A DNA stretch of 64,000 bases from AP-15 sp963796155 (GTDB lineage: Bacteria; Pseudomonadota; Alphaproteobacteria; ATCC43930; CGMCC-115725). The position numbers and the translations under genes are program-made. Shown piece by piece: positions 44,001 through 52,375 of the stretch (position 1 is the first letter of the stretch; the number at the start of each line of letters is the position of its first letter). The DNA is taken from positions 1-64,000 of the forward strand of contig CAWCKT010000024.1 in assembly GCA_963796155.1 (NCBI GenBank). The letters run 5' to 3'. The notes beneath the pieces are model-generated. The model worked only from the letters and a program-made list of their open reading frames with translations. It ran no database searches and had not been told where the DNA came from.

Positions 44001-45428
44001 TCAGCCGCTCGCCCCGGCGACTTGTCTTCCGGCGCGCCCAGCACCGAGCGGCAAGGCGGCAATCTCCTGAAACCGTGCCCCGAGCTCGAGTAGAGCAGAA
44101 TCGTAATGGGCGGGTGCTATTATCGAGATTCCGAACGGCAGACCGCTCTTGCCGAACCCCGCCGGGAGAGCGATCGCCGCGAGATCGAGCAGGTTCACGA
44201 AGCTGGTATAGAGGCCGAGGTTGGCGTTGAGGCGCAACGGCTCGGCCGCCACTGCCGCGATTTCATAAATGGTGCCGGCAGTCGGCAGCAGCAGAACATC
44301 GACCTCTGCGAATATGGCGTCGGCAGCGCGCCGCAGCGCGACGAGCTCGTATTGCGCGCGATAGGCATCGAGCGCGCTGTAGCGGCGGGCGCCTTCGAGG
44401 ATCGAGCGGGTGATCGGCAGCACCGATCCAGGGTTCTCGCTCAGCAGCGTTTCGGTGGCGTGCAGGCGCTCGGCAACCCAAGGGCCTTCGTAAAGCAGGC
44501 GTCCGGTGTCGCGAAACGGCGCGAAAGTTGTCTGCACTCTGGTTCCGCCGGTTTCTTCGAGTATGCCGATTGCTGCGTCAAAGAGTGCTGCGGCCTGTTT
44601 GTCGTCGAAGAATTCGAGGTCGGACGATGGTGGGACGCCGAACCGGAAACACGCTCCAAAGCTCGACGGGACCGTCGCATCGGGCGGCCGGGCGAGGGGA
44701 TCCTCCGGGTCGAAACATGCCGCCGCGTCGAAGACCGCCGATGCGTCCTGCACGGTCGGCGCCAGCACCGAGATGCAGTCGAGCGATCGGCAGGCGGGTA
44801 CAATTCCCCGCGTGCTCAGCAGGCCGCGGGTCGGCTTCAGTCCGACGATGTTGTTGAAGGCGGCGGGGATGCGCCCCGATCCAGCCGTGTCGGTGCCGAG
44901 CGCGAAGCTGACGAGGCCCGCCGCGACCGCCACCGCCGAGCCGGAACTCGAACCCCCCGGAATAAAGCGCAGGTCGAAAGGGTTGCGCGGCACCCCGTAG
45001 GGTGAGCGCGTGCCGACCAGCCCGGTAGCGAACTGATCGAGGTTGGTCTTGCCGAGCAGCACGGCGCCCGCGGCGAGCAGCCGCGCCACAACGGGCGCAG
45101 TTTCGCTCGGAGTGTAGGCGAAAGCAGAGCACCCGGCTGTGGTAGGCATGCCGGCGACATCGATATTGTCCTTGACCGCAAAGGGGATCCCGAAGAGCGG
45201 CAGGCGTTCGACCGTGCGCCGGTCGGCCGCCGCCTGGGCATCGAGGTCGCGGGCGCGAGCTCTGAGGGCACTTTCGCTCGATCGCGAGATCCAGATCGCC
45301 GGATCATCCCACTCAGCGATCCGAGTGAGTACCCGGTCGACCAATTGAGTTACCGAGATCGTGCTGCGGAGGAAGGCGCTGCGCAGAGACGCGATTTCGA
45401 ACGTAGAGCCGGTAACGGTCATTGGCAT
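44001..45428 (-). CDS. Allophanate hydrolase, amidase domain only
   Basis: 475 residues from ATG 45428 (45422 also possible). Amidase-signature Ser-Ser-Lys triad: Lys in FGIPFAVKDNIDVAGMPTTA, the cis-Ser in PGGSSSGSAVAVAAGLVSFA, and the nucleophile Ser in LGTDTAGSGRIPAAFNNIVG. The stretch LLSTRGIVPACRSLDCISVL is diagnostic for allophanate hydrolases (AtzF/DUR1,2), as is LGKTNLDQFATGLVGTRSPY. The ~130-residue C-terminal domain of AtzF that completes the decarboxylating reaction is missing. It hydrolyses allophanate, the product of biuret hydrolysis. It faces biuH across 47 bp, which should contain both promoters. Confidence 0.88.
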   Translation of the reverse strand: MPMTVTGSTFEIASLRSAFLRSTISVTQLVDRVLTRIAEWDDPAIWISRSSESALRARARDLDAQAAADRRTVERLPLFGIPFAVKDNIDVAGMPTTAGCSAFAYTPSETAPVVARLLAAGAVLLGKTNLDQFATGLVGTRSPYGVPRNPFDLRFIPGGSSSGSAVAVAAGLVSFALGTDTAGSGRIPAAFNNIVGLKPTRGLLSTRGIVPACRSLDCISVLAPTVQDASAVFDAAACFDPEDPLARPPDATVPSSFGACFRFGVPPSSDLEFFDDKQAAALFDAAIGILEETGGTRVQTTFAPFRDTGRLLYEGPWVAERLHATETLLSENPGSVLPITRSILEGARRYSALDAYRAQYELVALRRAADAIFAEVDVLLLPTAGTIYEIAAVAAEPLRLNANLGLYTSFVNLLDLAAIALPAGFGKSGLPFGISIIAPAHYDSALLELGARFQEIAALPLGAGRAGRQVAGASG

Positions 45429-45475
45429 GCTATTTGAAGTGTGGTGATTCGCACCGTCTGCACGAGAGCCCGCCG

Positions 45476-46159
45476 ATGACGCAACGCTATGTCCCGGCCG
45501 ATCCTTATCCCTGGCCTTATAATGGTGATCTCCTGCCGACAAACACGGCGCTGATCGTCATCGACATGCAGACCGATTTCTGCGGGATCGGCGGCTATGT
45601 CGACCGCATGGGATACGATCTGACGCTCACCCGCGCGCCGATCGAGTCGATTGCGGCCGTGCTCGCCGCAATGCGCCGCCAAGGATTCCACGTCCTCCAC
45701 ACCCGCGAGGGGCATCGGCCCGATCTCGCCGACCTCCCGGAAAACAAGCGCTGGCGGTCGCGGCGTATCGGCGCCGGGATCGGCGACCCGGGCCCCTGCG
45801 GTCGCATCCTGGTGCGCGGCGAGCCCGGCTGGGAGATCATCCCGGAGCTGGCGCCGCTTCCCGGCGAGCCGATCATCGACAAGCCCGGCAAGGGTTCATT
45901 CTGTGCGACCGATCTCGAATTGATGCTGCGGCTGCGCGGCATTGCCAACCTCGTGCTGACCGGCATCACCACCGATGTCTGCGTCCACACGACGATGCGT
46001 GAGGCCAACGACCGCGGGTTCGAATGCCTGCTGCTCGAAGATTGCTGCGGCGCCACCGACCGGTCAAACCATGAGCACGCGATCAAGATGATCAAGATGC
46101 AGGGTGGGGTATTCGGAACGGTCGCGGATTCGCAAGCGCTGTTGGCGGTGCTCGGATAG
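45476..46159 (+). CDS. biuH: Biuret hydrolase (isochorismatase family)
   Basis: 227 residues from ATG 45476. The sequence is very close to the Rhizobium leguminosarum biuret amidohydrolase as I recall it: DPYPWPYNGDLLPTNTALIV, then IDMQTDFCGIGGYVDRMGYD, HTREGHRPDLADLPENKRW, DPGPCGRILVRGEPGWEIIP and MREANDRGFECLLLEDCCGA. Catalytic Asp30, Lys136 and Cys169 have the same spacing as Asp36, Lys142 and Cys175 of that enzyme. It converts biuret to allophanate and ammonia. Divergent from allophanate hydrolase and followed 404 bp later by an ABC importer operon in the same direction, so it is the centre of a ureide nitrogen locus. Confidence 0.93.
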   Translation: MTQRYVPADPYPWPYNGDLLPTNTALIVIDMQTDFCGIGGYVDRMGYDLTLTRAPIESIAAVLAAMRRQGFHVLHTREGHRPDLADLPENKRWRSRRIGAGIGDPGPCGRILVRGEPGWEIIPELAPLPGEPIIDKPGKGSFCATDLELMLRLRGIANLVLTGITTDVCVHTTMREANDRGFECLLLEDCCGATDRSNHEHAIKMIKMQGGVFGTVADSQALLAVLG

Positions 46160-46563
46160 CCTTGGCCAGGGTAATTTCGGGATAGTCGCAGACGACCATA
46201 CGGCCGCTGTTGAGCGACCGCAACTCCGGCATCACCGTGGCGCACTTGGTCTGACCCTTTGCGCAACGCCCATAGAACCGCCAAGTGCCGCGGTCCGGAT
46301 CGATGGGGCCGCCCGGCTCCCCGTCGAGGTTTGACCCGGCCCTACTCCAGTTCAGCGCTTGGCTGCTGCGGGCCTACCGGGAAGGCGCCTACGGTATCGG
46401 CTGAACGGTCTGCCGGTCCGCTCGCTAATCAAACCGGCAAACCACGATTAGTCTGCTCACGGTTTGGACAGGGCTACGCCGAGGCGGCGATCTAACCGCG
46501 ACGGCCAATCTGGCACGCCGATTGCTGCGATCGCTCCGCACCCAAAGTGGAGCGGAGAGGGCG
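46160..46563. other. Gap between biuH and the ABC importer operon
   Basis: 404 bp with no convincing gene. A short open frame ending near 46403 (...AWLLRAYREGAYGIG) looks slightly like the tail of a LysR regulator but is too short to support. The importer promoter and 5' UTR should lie here; no riboswitch fold or strong -35/-10 pair was recognised. Confidence 0.35.
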
Positions 46564-48165
46564 ATGAGGCGGCGCGATTTTCTGAAGCGCTCGACGGCGG
46601 CGGCCGCGGGGACCGTTGCGGCGGCCTACGTCCTCCCCGCCCGGGCGCAGTCGCACAAGGACACCTTGCTGACCCTATCCGAAGGCGGTCCCAACAATCT
46701 CGACGTGATGGGGTTCGGTACCAACCGTCCGGGTTACGAGGCGTCCTGGAACACCTACGACCGGCTCGTGACTTACGGGGTCAAGAAGGACGCCGACGGC
46801 AACGACCATTACGATTCCACCAAAATTGTGCCGGAATTGGCCGAGTCCTGGGATCTCGGCGACATGTCGGTCACCTTCAAACTGCGCAAGGACGCGAAAT
46901 TCCACGACGGCACTCCGGTTACCGCCAAGGATGTCAAATGGTCGTTCGACCGGGCGGTAACGGTAGGCGGTGCCCCGACTTTTCAGTTCGCCGCCGGCTC
47001 AATGCAAAAACCGGAGCAGTTCGTCGCCGTCGACGATTACACCTTCCGCATCGACTTCCTGCGCAAGGACAAATTGACGATGCCGGATCTCACGGTGCCG
47101 TCGGCGGTGGTGATCAATTCCGAGTTGGCCAAAAAACACGCCGCTGACAAAGACCCGTGGGCGATGGATTGGCTGAAGAACAATGAAGCCGGCGGCGGCG
47201 CCTTCCGCGTCGAAAAGTGGACGCCCGGTCAGGAGTTGATCTACCAGCGCTTTGATGAATGGAAATCCGGGCCGGTGCCGAAGATCCAGCGGGTGATCTG
47301 GCGCATCGTCCCCTCGGCCGGCAATCGCCGGGCATTGCTCGAACGCGGCGACGCCGACATCTCGGTCGACCTCCCACCCAAGGACGTGGCCGAGATGGCC
47401 GCCGACAAAAAGTTGACGGTGGTCGGCTCGCTGATCGAGAGCGCGCTGATCTACCTGAGCATGAATGTCAAGATTCCCCCTTTCGACAAGGTCAAGGTGC
47501 GCCAGGCGGTTGCCTATGCGATCCCCTACCAGAAGATCATGGACGCGGCGATGTTCGGCCGCGGCAAACCGATGTTCGGCGGTCCGAGCGAGGTAACGAC
47601 GACGGAGTGGCCGCAGCCGAGCCCTTATGTCACCGATCTCGCCAAGGCAAAGCAATTGCTCGCCGAAGCCGGGCTCCCCGACGGGTTCGAGACGACGCTC
47701 TCCTTTGATCTCGGCTATGCCGTGACGCAAGAGCCGCTTTGCGTGTTGGTGCAGGAAAGCCTCGCCCAGATCGGTATCAAAGTCACGCTCAACAAGGTCC
47801 CCGGCGCCAATTGGCGGGCCGAGTTCTCGAAGAAGACGCTGCCCTTGCTCGCCAACGTGTTTGGTGCTTGGCTAGATTATCCTGAATACTTCTTTTATTG
47901 GAACTATCACGGGCAGAACTCGCTTTTCAACGACATGTCCTACCAAAATCCGGCGATGGACAGACTAATCGACGCCGCCCGTTTCGAGACCGATCCGCGG
48001 AAATACGACGAGGAAGTCGAGGGCTTCATCACGATTGCCTTCGCCGACATACCGCGCATCCCGGTGTTCCAGCCCTCGCTCGATGTGGCGATGCAGAAGG
48101 ACGTGACCGGGTATCGCTACTGGTTTCACCGTCAGCTCGATTATCGGCAATTGGCCAAGACTTAA
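46564..48165 (+). CDS. ABC transporter substrate-binding protein, family 5, Tat-exported
   Basis: 533 residues. The N-terminus MRRRDFLKRSTAAAAGTVAA is a twin-arginine (R-R-x-F-L-K) signal followed by AAYVLPARAQ. The mature protein is DppA/OppA-like: TLLTLSEGGPNNLDVMGFGT, then VTFKLRKDAKFHDGTPVTAK DVKWSFDRAV and KVKVRQAVAYAIPYQK. It would bind its ligand in the periplasm after folded export. It heads the importer gene set, but a 123-bp palindromic repeat separates it from the first permease gene. Co-location with biuH suggests a ureide or small amide ligand, though family 5 proteins usually bind peptides. Confidence 0.92.
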   Translation: MRRRDFLKRSTAAAAGTVAAAYVLPARAQSHKDTLLTLSEGGPNNLDVMGFGTNRPGYEASWNTYDRLVTYGVKKDADGNDHYDSTKIVPELAESWDLGDMSVTFKLRKDAKFHDGTPVTAKDVKWSFDRAVTVGGAPTFQFAAGSMQKPEQFVAVDDYTFRIDFLRKDKLTMPDLTVPSAVVINSELAKKHAADKDPWAMDWLKNNEAGGGAFRVEKWTPGQELIYQRFDEWKSGPVPKIQRVIWRIVPSAGNRRALLERGDADISVDLPPKDVAEMAADKKLTVVGSLIESALIYLSMNVKIPPFDKVKVRQAVAYAIPYQKIMDAAMFGRGKPMFGGPSEVTTTEWPQPSPYVTDLAKAKQLLAEAGLPDGFETTLSFDLGYAVTQEPLCVLVQESLAQIGIKVTLNKVPGANWRAEFSKKTLPLLANVFGAWLDYPEYFFYWNYHGQNSLFNDMSYQNPAMDRLIDAARFETDPRKYDEEVEGFITIAFADIPRIPVFQPSLDVAMQKDVTGYRYWFHRQLDYRQLAKT

Positions 48166-48193
48166 CAGGCTAATGAAAAAGGCCCACATCGCC

Positions 48194-48316
48194 GTCATTC
48201 CGGGGCCGGAGCGCAGCGAGGGAGCCCGGAACCCATGAACACCCGCTCGAGAAACAAGGGCTTGGCCTGTGTTCTTGGATTCCGGGCTCAGCCCTGCAGG
48301 GCCGCCCCGGAATGAC
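48194..48316. repeat. 123-bp palindromic intergenic repeat (REP-like)
   Basis: Outer arms GTCATTCCGGGGC (48194-48206) and GCCCCGGAATGAC (48304-48316) are perfect 13-bp inverted repeats. Inner arms GAGCCCGGAA (48222-48231) and TTCCGGGCTC (48280-48289) pair again. The transcript would fold into a long cruciform-like hairpin. This end motif is recurrent between genes in Rhizobiales and relatives. Its place between the binding-protein and permease genes resembles REP elements in enteric transporter operons, which protect the upstream mRNA. Confidence 0.85.
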
Positions 48317-48355
48317 AGCCGAATTTTTCCGCAGCCTGGTAAGGGCGCCGGATCA

Positions 48356-49364
48356 ATGATCGTCCTGCGCCGCTTCGCCACCGCGCTGCCGATCATCGCC
48401 GGCGTCATCGTCGTGACCTTTCTGCTGACCCGTGCGTTGCCCGGCGACCCGGCCGTTTATTTTGCGGGACCAGCAGCAACAAAGCAGGCGATCGAGGAAA
48501 TCCGCCACCAGCTCGGCTTCGACCGCAGCCTGCCGGTGCAATTCCTTGATTATCTCGAGCGGCTTGCTCATGGCGACCTGGGTACCTCACTGACCACCGG
48601 GCAACCCGTCTCGACCGAGCTGTTGACCCGATTGCCGGCATCTGGCCGAGCTGATGCTGCTCGCGCTCTTCCTCTCGGTAGCGATCGCGGTGCCGCTCGG
48701 CATCGCTGCGGCGATGCGGCCCGGGTCGCTGGTCGACCATGCATGTCGCATCGTCACGACCGCCGGCGTATCATTGCCGACGTTCTTCACCGGCCTCCTG
48801 CTGGTTTACGTGTTCTATTACCTCTTCGGGGTGGCGCCGGCGCCGCTCGGCCGCCTCGACGTCTACGACACGGCGCCGCCGCAGCATAGCGGGTTTTACC
48901 TGATCGACAGCCTTCTGGCCGGCGATTTCCAGACCTTTCGCGCCGCATTCGCACAGCTCATTTTGCCGGCGGCAACAATGGCGATCTTCACCTTGGCACC
49001 GTTGGCGCGGATAACCCGCGCAGCGATGCTTGGGGCACTGGGCAGCGAGTTCATTCGCACCGCACGGGCCAGCGGCTTATCAGGACACCGGATCGTTTTT
49101 GTCTACGCCTTTCGCAACGCGGTACTGCCGGTCATTACGACGCTCGGCATGGTGTTCTCGTTCATGCTGGGCGCCAATGTCCTGGTGGAGAAAGTGTTTG
49201 CCTGGCCCGGTCTCGGCTCCTACGCGGTCGAGGCGCTGATCGCATCCGATTACGCGCCGGTGCAAGGCTTTGTGCTGATGATGGCGCTGCTTTACGTGCT
49301 GCTCAATCTGGTCATCGATCTCGTTTATGGCCTCGTCGACCCGCGGGTCCGGCTCGAAGCATGA
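48356..49364 (+). pseudogene. ABC transporter permease (DppB-like) gene with one frameshift
   Basis: From ATG 48356 the first frame reads LRRFATALPIIAGVIVVTFL, LPGDPAVYFAGPAATKQAIE and QFLDYLERLAHGDLGTSLTT, ending in similarity at TRLPAS near 48640. One extra base there shifts the rest to AELMLLALFLSVAIAVPLGI, then GVSLPTFFTGLLLVYVFYYL and the EAA loop GSEFIRTARASGLSGHRIVF, finishing with GLVDPRVRLEA. All six membrane spans are present, total about 335 codons. Its stop overlaps the next start (ATGA). An indel error is the simplest explanation given that the rest of the operon is intact. Confidence 0.88.
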
Positions 49365-50206
49365 ATGCGACATTGCGCCATGCCGGGTATGTGCTTCGTG
49401 AAAACCCGGTTACTGCCTTCGCGTTCGCCCTGTTTTTCCTGTTTGCGCTGTGTGCCGCACTCGGCCCCGCGCTGGCGCCCTACGACCCGCTCGCCAGCGA
49501 CACTGCAGAGGCATTGACCGGTCCCTCGGCCGCCCACTGGTTCGGCACCGACCAGCTCGGCCGCGACATTCTCTCCCGCATCGTCGTTGCTACCCGGCTC
49601 GATCTCGGCATCGCCGTAATCTCAGTCGCCCTCGCCTTTGGGATCGGCACACTCGCGGGGCTGGGCGCCGGCTATTACGGCGGCTGGATAGACGGGATCG
49701 TCGGCCGCGGGGTCGACACGATTATGGCGTTTCCGCTCTTCGTGCTGGCGATGGGCATTGTCGCCGCGCTCGGCAACAATGTCGCCAACATCGTCTACGC
49801 GACTGCGATTATCAACCTGCCGATCTATGCCCGGCTCGCCCGCGCCGAGGCCAATGTCCGGCGAAGTGCCGGCTTTGTCGAGGCGGCGCGGCTGTGCGGC
49901 AACAGCGAGTCGCGGATCGTGCTCGGGCAATTATTGCCCAACATCTTGCCGCTGATGATGGTGCAGGTGTCATTGACCCTCGGCTACGCGATTCTCAACG
50001 CCGCGGGTCTCTCCTTCATCGGCCTCGGAGTGCGCCCGCCGACGGCGGAATGGGGCATCATGGTCGCCGAAGGCGCGAGCTTCATCGTCTCGGGCGAATG
50101 GTGGGTGGCGCTGTTTCCCGGCGTCGTGCTGATGGCCGCGGTGTTTTGCTTTAACCTGATGGGCGACGGGTTGCGCGACATCGTCGACCCGCAGCGGCGG
50201 ACATGA
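49361..50206 (+). CDS. ABC transporter permease, DppC-like
   Basis: 281 residues with six membrane segments. The N-terminal LRENPVTAFAFALFFLFALC is the first span, followed by HWFGTDQLGRDILSRIVVAT RLDLGI, the standard DppC/OppC signature. The EAA motif region is SAGFVEAARLCGNSESRIVL GQLLPNILP. It pairs with the DppB-like subunit to form the channel in the inner membrane. Start overlaps the previous stop by 4 bp and its end overlaps the next start, so the operon is tightly coupled. Confidence 0.93.
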   Translation: MNATLRHAGYVLRENPVTAFAFALFFLFALCAALGPALAPYDPLASDTAEALTGPSAAHWFGTDQLGRDILSRIVVATRLDLGIAVISVALAFGIGTLAGLGAGYYGGWIDGIVGRGVDTIMAFPLFVLAMGIVAALGNNVANIVYATAIINLPIYARLARAEANVRRSAGFVEAARLCGNSESRIVLGQLLPNILPLMMVQVSLTLGYAILNAAGLSFIGLGVRPPTAEWGIMVAEGASFIVSGEWWVALFPGVVLMAAVFCFNLMGDGLRDIVDPQRRT

Positions 50207-51186
50207 TGGCCGGCAGCAACGGCGTGCCGCTTCTCGCGGTTGCGGATCTCGGCATCGAGTTCCGCACGCGCAGCGGAACTGTGCACGCCGTCGACGGGGT
50301 CGGGTTCGAGTTACGCCGCGGCGAGACCATGGCACTGGTCGGCGAAAGCGGCTCCGGTAAGTCGGTAACCGCTTACGCGATCATGGGCATTCTCGATGCC
50401 GCGGCGCGCATCACGTCCGGGCAGATCATATTCGGCGGGCTGGAGTTGCTGCAGGCAGGGGAACAAGCGATCGCCGAGATCCGCGGGCGCGAATTGGCGA
50501 TCATCTTTCAGAACCCGCGTACCGCGCTCAACCCGATCCGGCCGGTCGGCAGGCAGATCGCCGACATCCTGCTGCGGCACGGCAATGTCACCGCCGCGCA
50601 GGCGCCCGGGCGCGCCATTGAAATGCTGGCGAAAGTGCGCATTCCCGATCCCGAGCGTCGCGCCCGATCCTATCCGTTCGAGTTGTCGGGCGGCATGTGC
50701 CAGCGGGTCATGATTGCGATGGCACTCGCTTGCGAGCCGCAATTGCTGATCGCCGACGAGCCGACGACCGGGCTCGATATCACGACGCAGGCGGTGATCA
50801 TGGACCTGATCGCCGAGCTCGCCGCCTCGCAGAACATGGCTACCCTGCTGATAACGCACGATCTCGGTCTCGCCTCGGAATATTGCAACTGGATTGCGGT
50901 CATGCATGCCGGGCATATCGTCGAGACCGCGCCAACGGCGGCCCTGTTCGCCGCGCCGCATCACCCATACACGGCAAAGCTGATCGCCGCCACCCCGGGC
51001 GGGGTGGCGAGCCTCGACGCGCTGGCGGCGATCCCCGGCGCGCTCCCCGACCTGCGTCGCGCTGATCTGCCGCCCTGCCGCTACATCGAGCGCTGCGAGC
51101 GCGCCGCCGCCTACTGTATCGACCGGCCGCTGCCGCGGCGGGCTGTGAGCGAAGGCTGGCAGGTCGCCTGCCACTTTCCGCTATGA
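50203..51186 (+). CDS. ABC transporter ATP-binding protein, DppD-like
   Basis: 327 residues. Walker A is GESGSGKSVTAYAIMG, the Q-loop is AIIFQNPRTALNPI, the ABC signature is FELSGGMCQRVMIAMALACE, Walker B is LLIADEPTTGLDITTQ, and the switch His is in LLITHDLGLAS. The C-terminal oligopeptide domain has HHPYTAKLIAATPG and a four-Cys region (CRYIERCERAAAYCIDRPL, then CHFPL), a possible Fe-S or metal site seen in DppD proteins. It powers transport with the DppF-like partner encoded next. Confidence 0.94.
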   Translation: MMAGSNGVPLLAVADLGIEFRTRSGTVHAVDGVGFELRRGETMALVGESGSGKSVTAYAIMGILDAAARITSGQIIFGGLELLQAGEQAIAEIRGRELAIIFQNPRTALNPIRPVGRQIADILLRHGNVTAAQAPGRAIEMLAKVRIPDPERRARSYPFELSGGMCQRVMIAMALACEPQLLIADEPTTGLDITTQAVIMDLIAELAASQNMATLLITHDLGLASEYCNWIAVMHAGHIVETAPTAALFAAPHHPYTAKLIAATPGGVASLDALAAIPGALPDLRRADLPPCRYIERCERAAAYCIDRPLPRRAVSEGWQVACHFPL

Positions 51187-52220
51187 CATCGGATCAACCA
51201 TTACTGGCCGTCGACGGGCTGCGTAAGCTCTACCCGGTCGGCAAGCAGCGGATCTGGCGGCGTGGCGTGGCGCCGTCCTTTCTCCATGCGGTCGACGGCG
51301 TCAGCTTCGCGATCGGACGGGGCGAGACCGTCGGGCTTGTCGGTGAATCCGGTTGCGGCAAATCCACCATCGCCCGACTAATCGCCCGTCTGCTCGATGC
51401 CAGCGACGGCTCGATTCGCTTTGGCGGAGAGGAGATCGGCCAGGTGCCGGCGCGGCAATTTGGCCGCGCGCCGCAGCGCGCGAAAATCCAGATGGTGTTT
51501 CAGGACGCGACCGACAGCCTCAACCCGCGATTTACTGCGTTCCGCGCCATCGCCGACCCGTTGTTGCGCTTGCAGCGCTTATCCGGCACTGCATTGCGCG
51601 CCCGGGTCGAGGAGGCGGCGCGTTTGACCGGCCTGCCACAGGAATTGCTCTCCCGTTTCCCGCACCAGCTCTCCGGCGGGCAGAAGGCGCGGGTCGGGAT
51701 CGCCCGGGCCATCTCAGTCGAGCCGCAGCTGTTGATCCTCGACGAGCCGACCTCCGCACTCGACGTGTCGGTGCAGGTCGTGATCCTGCGGCTGCTGCAG
51801 GATCTCAAGCGGCAGCTCGATTTGTCGTACCTGTTCGTCAGCCACGACCTCAATGTCGTGCGGCTCCTGTGCGACCGCATCCTCGTCATGTATCTCGGCC
51901 ATATCGTCGAAAGCGGGCCGGCCGATCGGGTGTTCGCCGCACCCGCGCATCCCTATACCCAGGCGTTGCTGTCGGCGGTGCCGAAGCCGGGCGCCGGCGG
52001 CGGGCGGTCGACGAGGATCGGCCTGCCGGGCGAGCCGCGCAGCCCGATCGATCCGGCCCCGGATATCTGCCCGCTTTACGGCCGGTGCGGGCGGTCGACT
52101 GACAGATGCACGACGGCGATACCAGCTCTGCGTGAGATTGCCAGCGGCCGGTTTGCCGCCTGTCATTTCCCGATTGCCGAACCCGCCGCGGAAACGCAGA
52201 AGCTGGCGGCGCTCGCCTAG
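51183..52220 (+). CDS. ABC transporter ATP-binding protein, DppF-like
   Basis: 345 residues. It begins with the DppF-type insertion KLYPVGKQRIWRRGVAPSFL HAVDGVSF, then Walker A GESGCGKSTIARLIA, Q-loop VFQDATDSLNPRF, signature HQLSGGQKARVGIARAISVE, Walker B LLILDEPTSALDVSVQ and switch LFVSHDLNVVR. The C-terminal domain has HPYTQALLSAVPKPG and paired Cys (ICPLYGRCGRSTDRC). Last gene of the importer; its ATG overlaps the DppD-like stop. Confidence 0.94.
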   Translation: MTSDQPLLAVDGLRKLYPVGKQRIWRRGVAPSFLHAVDGVSFAIGRGETVGLVGESGCGKSTIARLIARLLDASDGSIRFGGEEIGQVPARQFGRAPQRAKIQMVFQDATDSLNPRFTAFRAIADPLLRLQRLSGTALRARVEEAARLTGLPQELLSRFPHQLSGGQKARVGIARAISVEPQLLILDEPTSALDVSVQVVILRLLQDLKRQLDLSYLFVSHDLNVVRLLCDRILVMYLGHIVESGPADRVFAAPAHPYTQALLSAVPKPGAGGGRSTRIGLPGEPRSPIDPAPDICPLYGRCGRSTDRCTTAIPALREIASGRFAACHFPIAEPAAETQKLAALA

Positions 52221-52375
52221 CCCGGGACAACGCTGCGTAGGAAGAGCAAGCGGAGAACGACCGGTCGGTGAGTGTCAGCCTTTCGACGCAGGTGCGAGGC
52301 ATCGGGGGTCGACTTCCGGCGCATTGGCGCAGAAAATGCTTGCCAAAGGCGGCGGCCGATGTCTCGGGTGGGCAG

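Noticed and set aside
46260..46403. Possible LysR C-terminal remnant before the ABC importer
   Set aside because: Only about 17 residues look family-like; too short to separate from chance.
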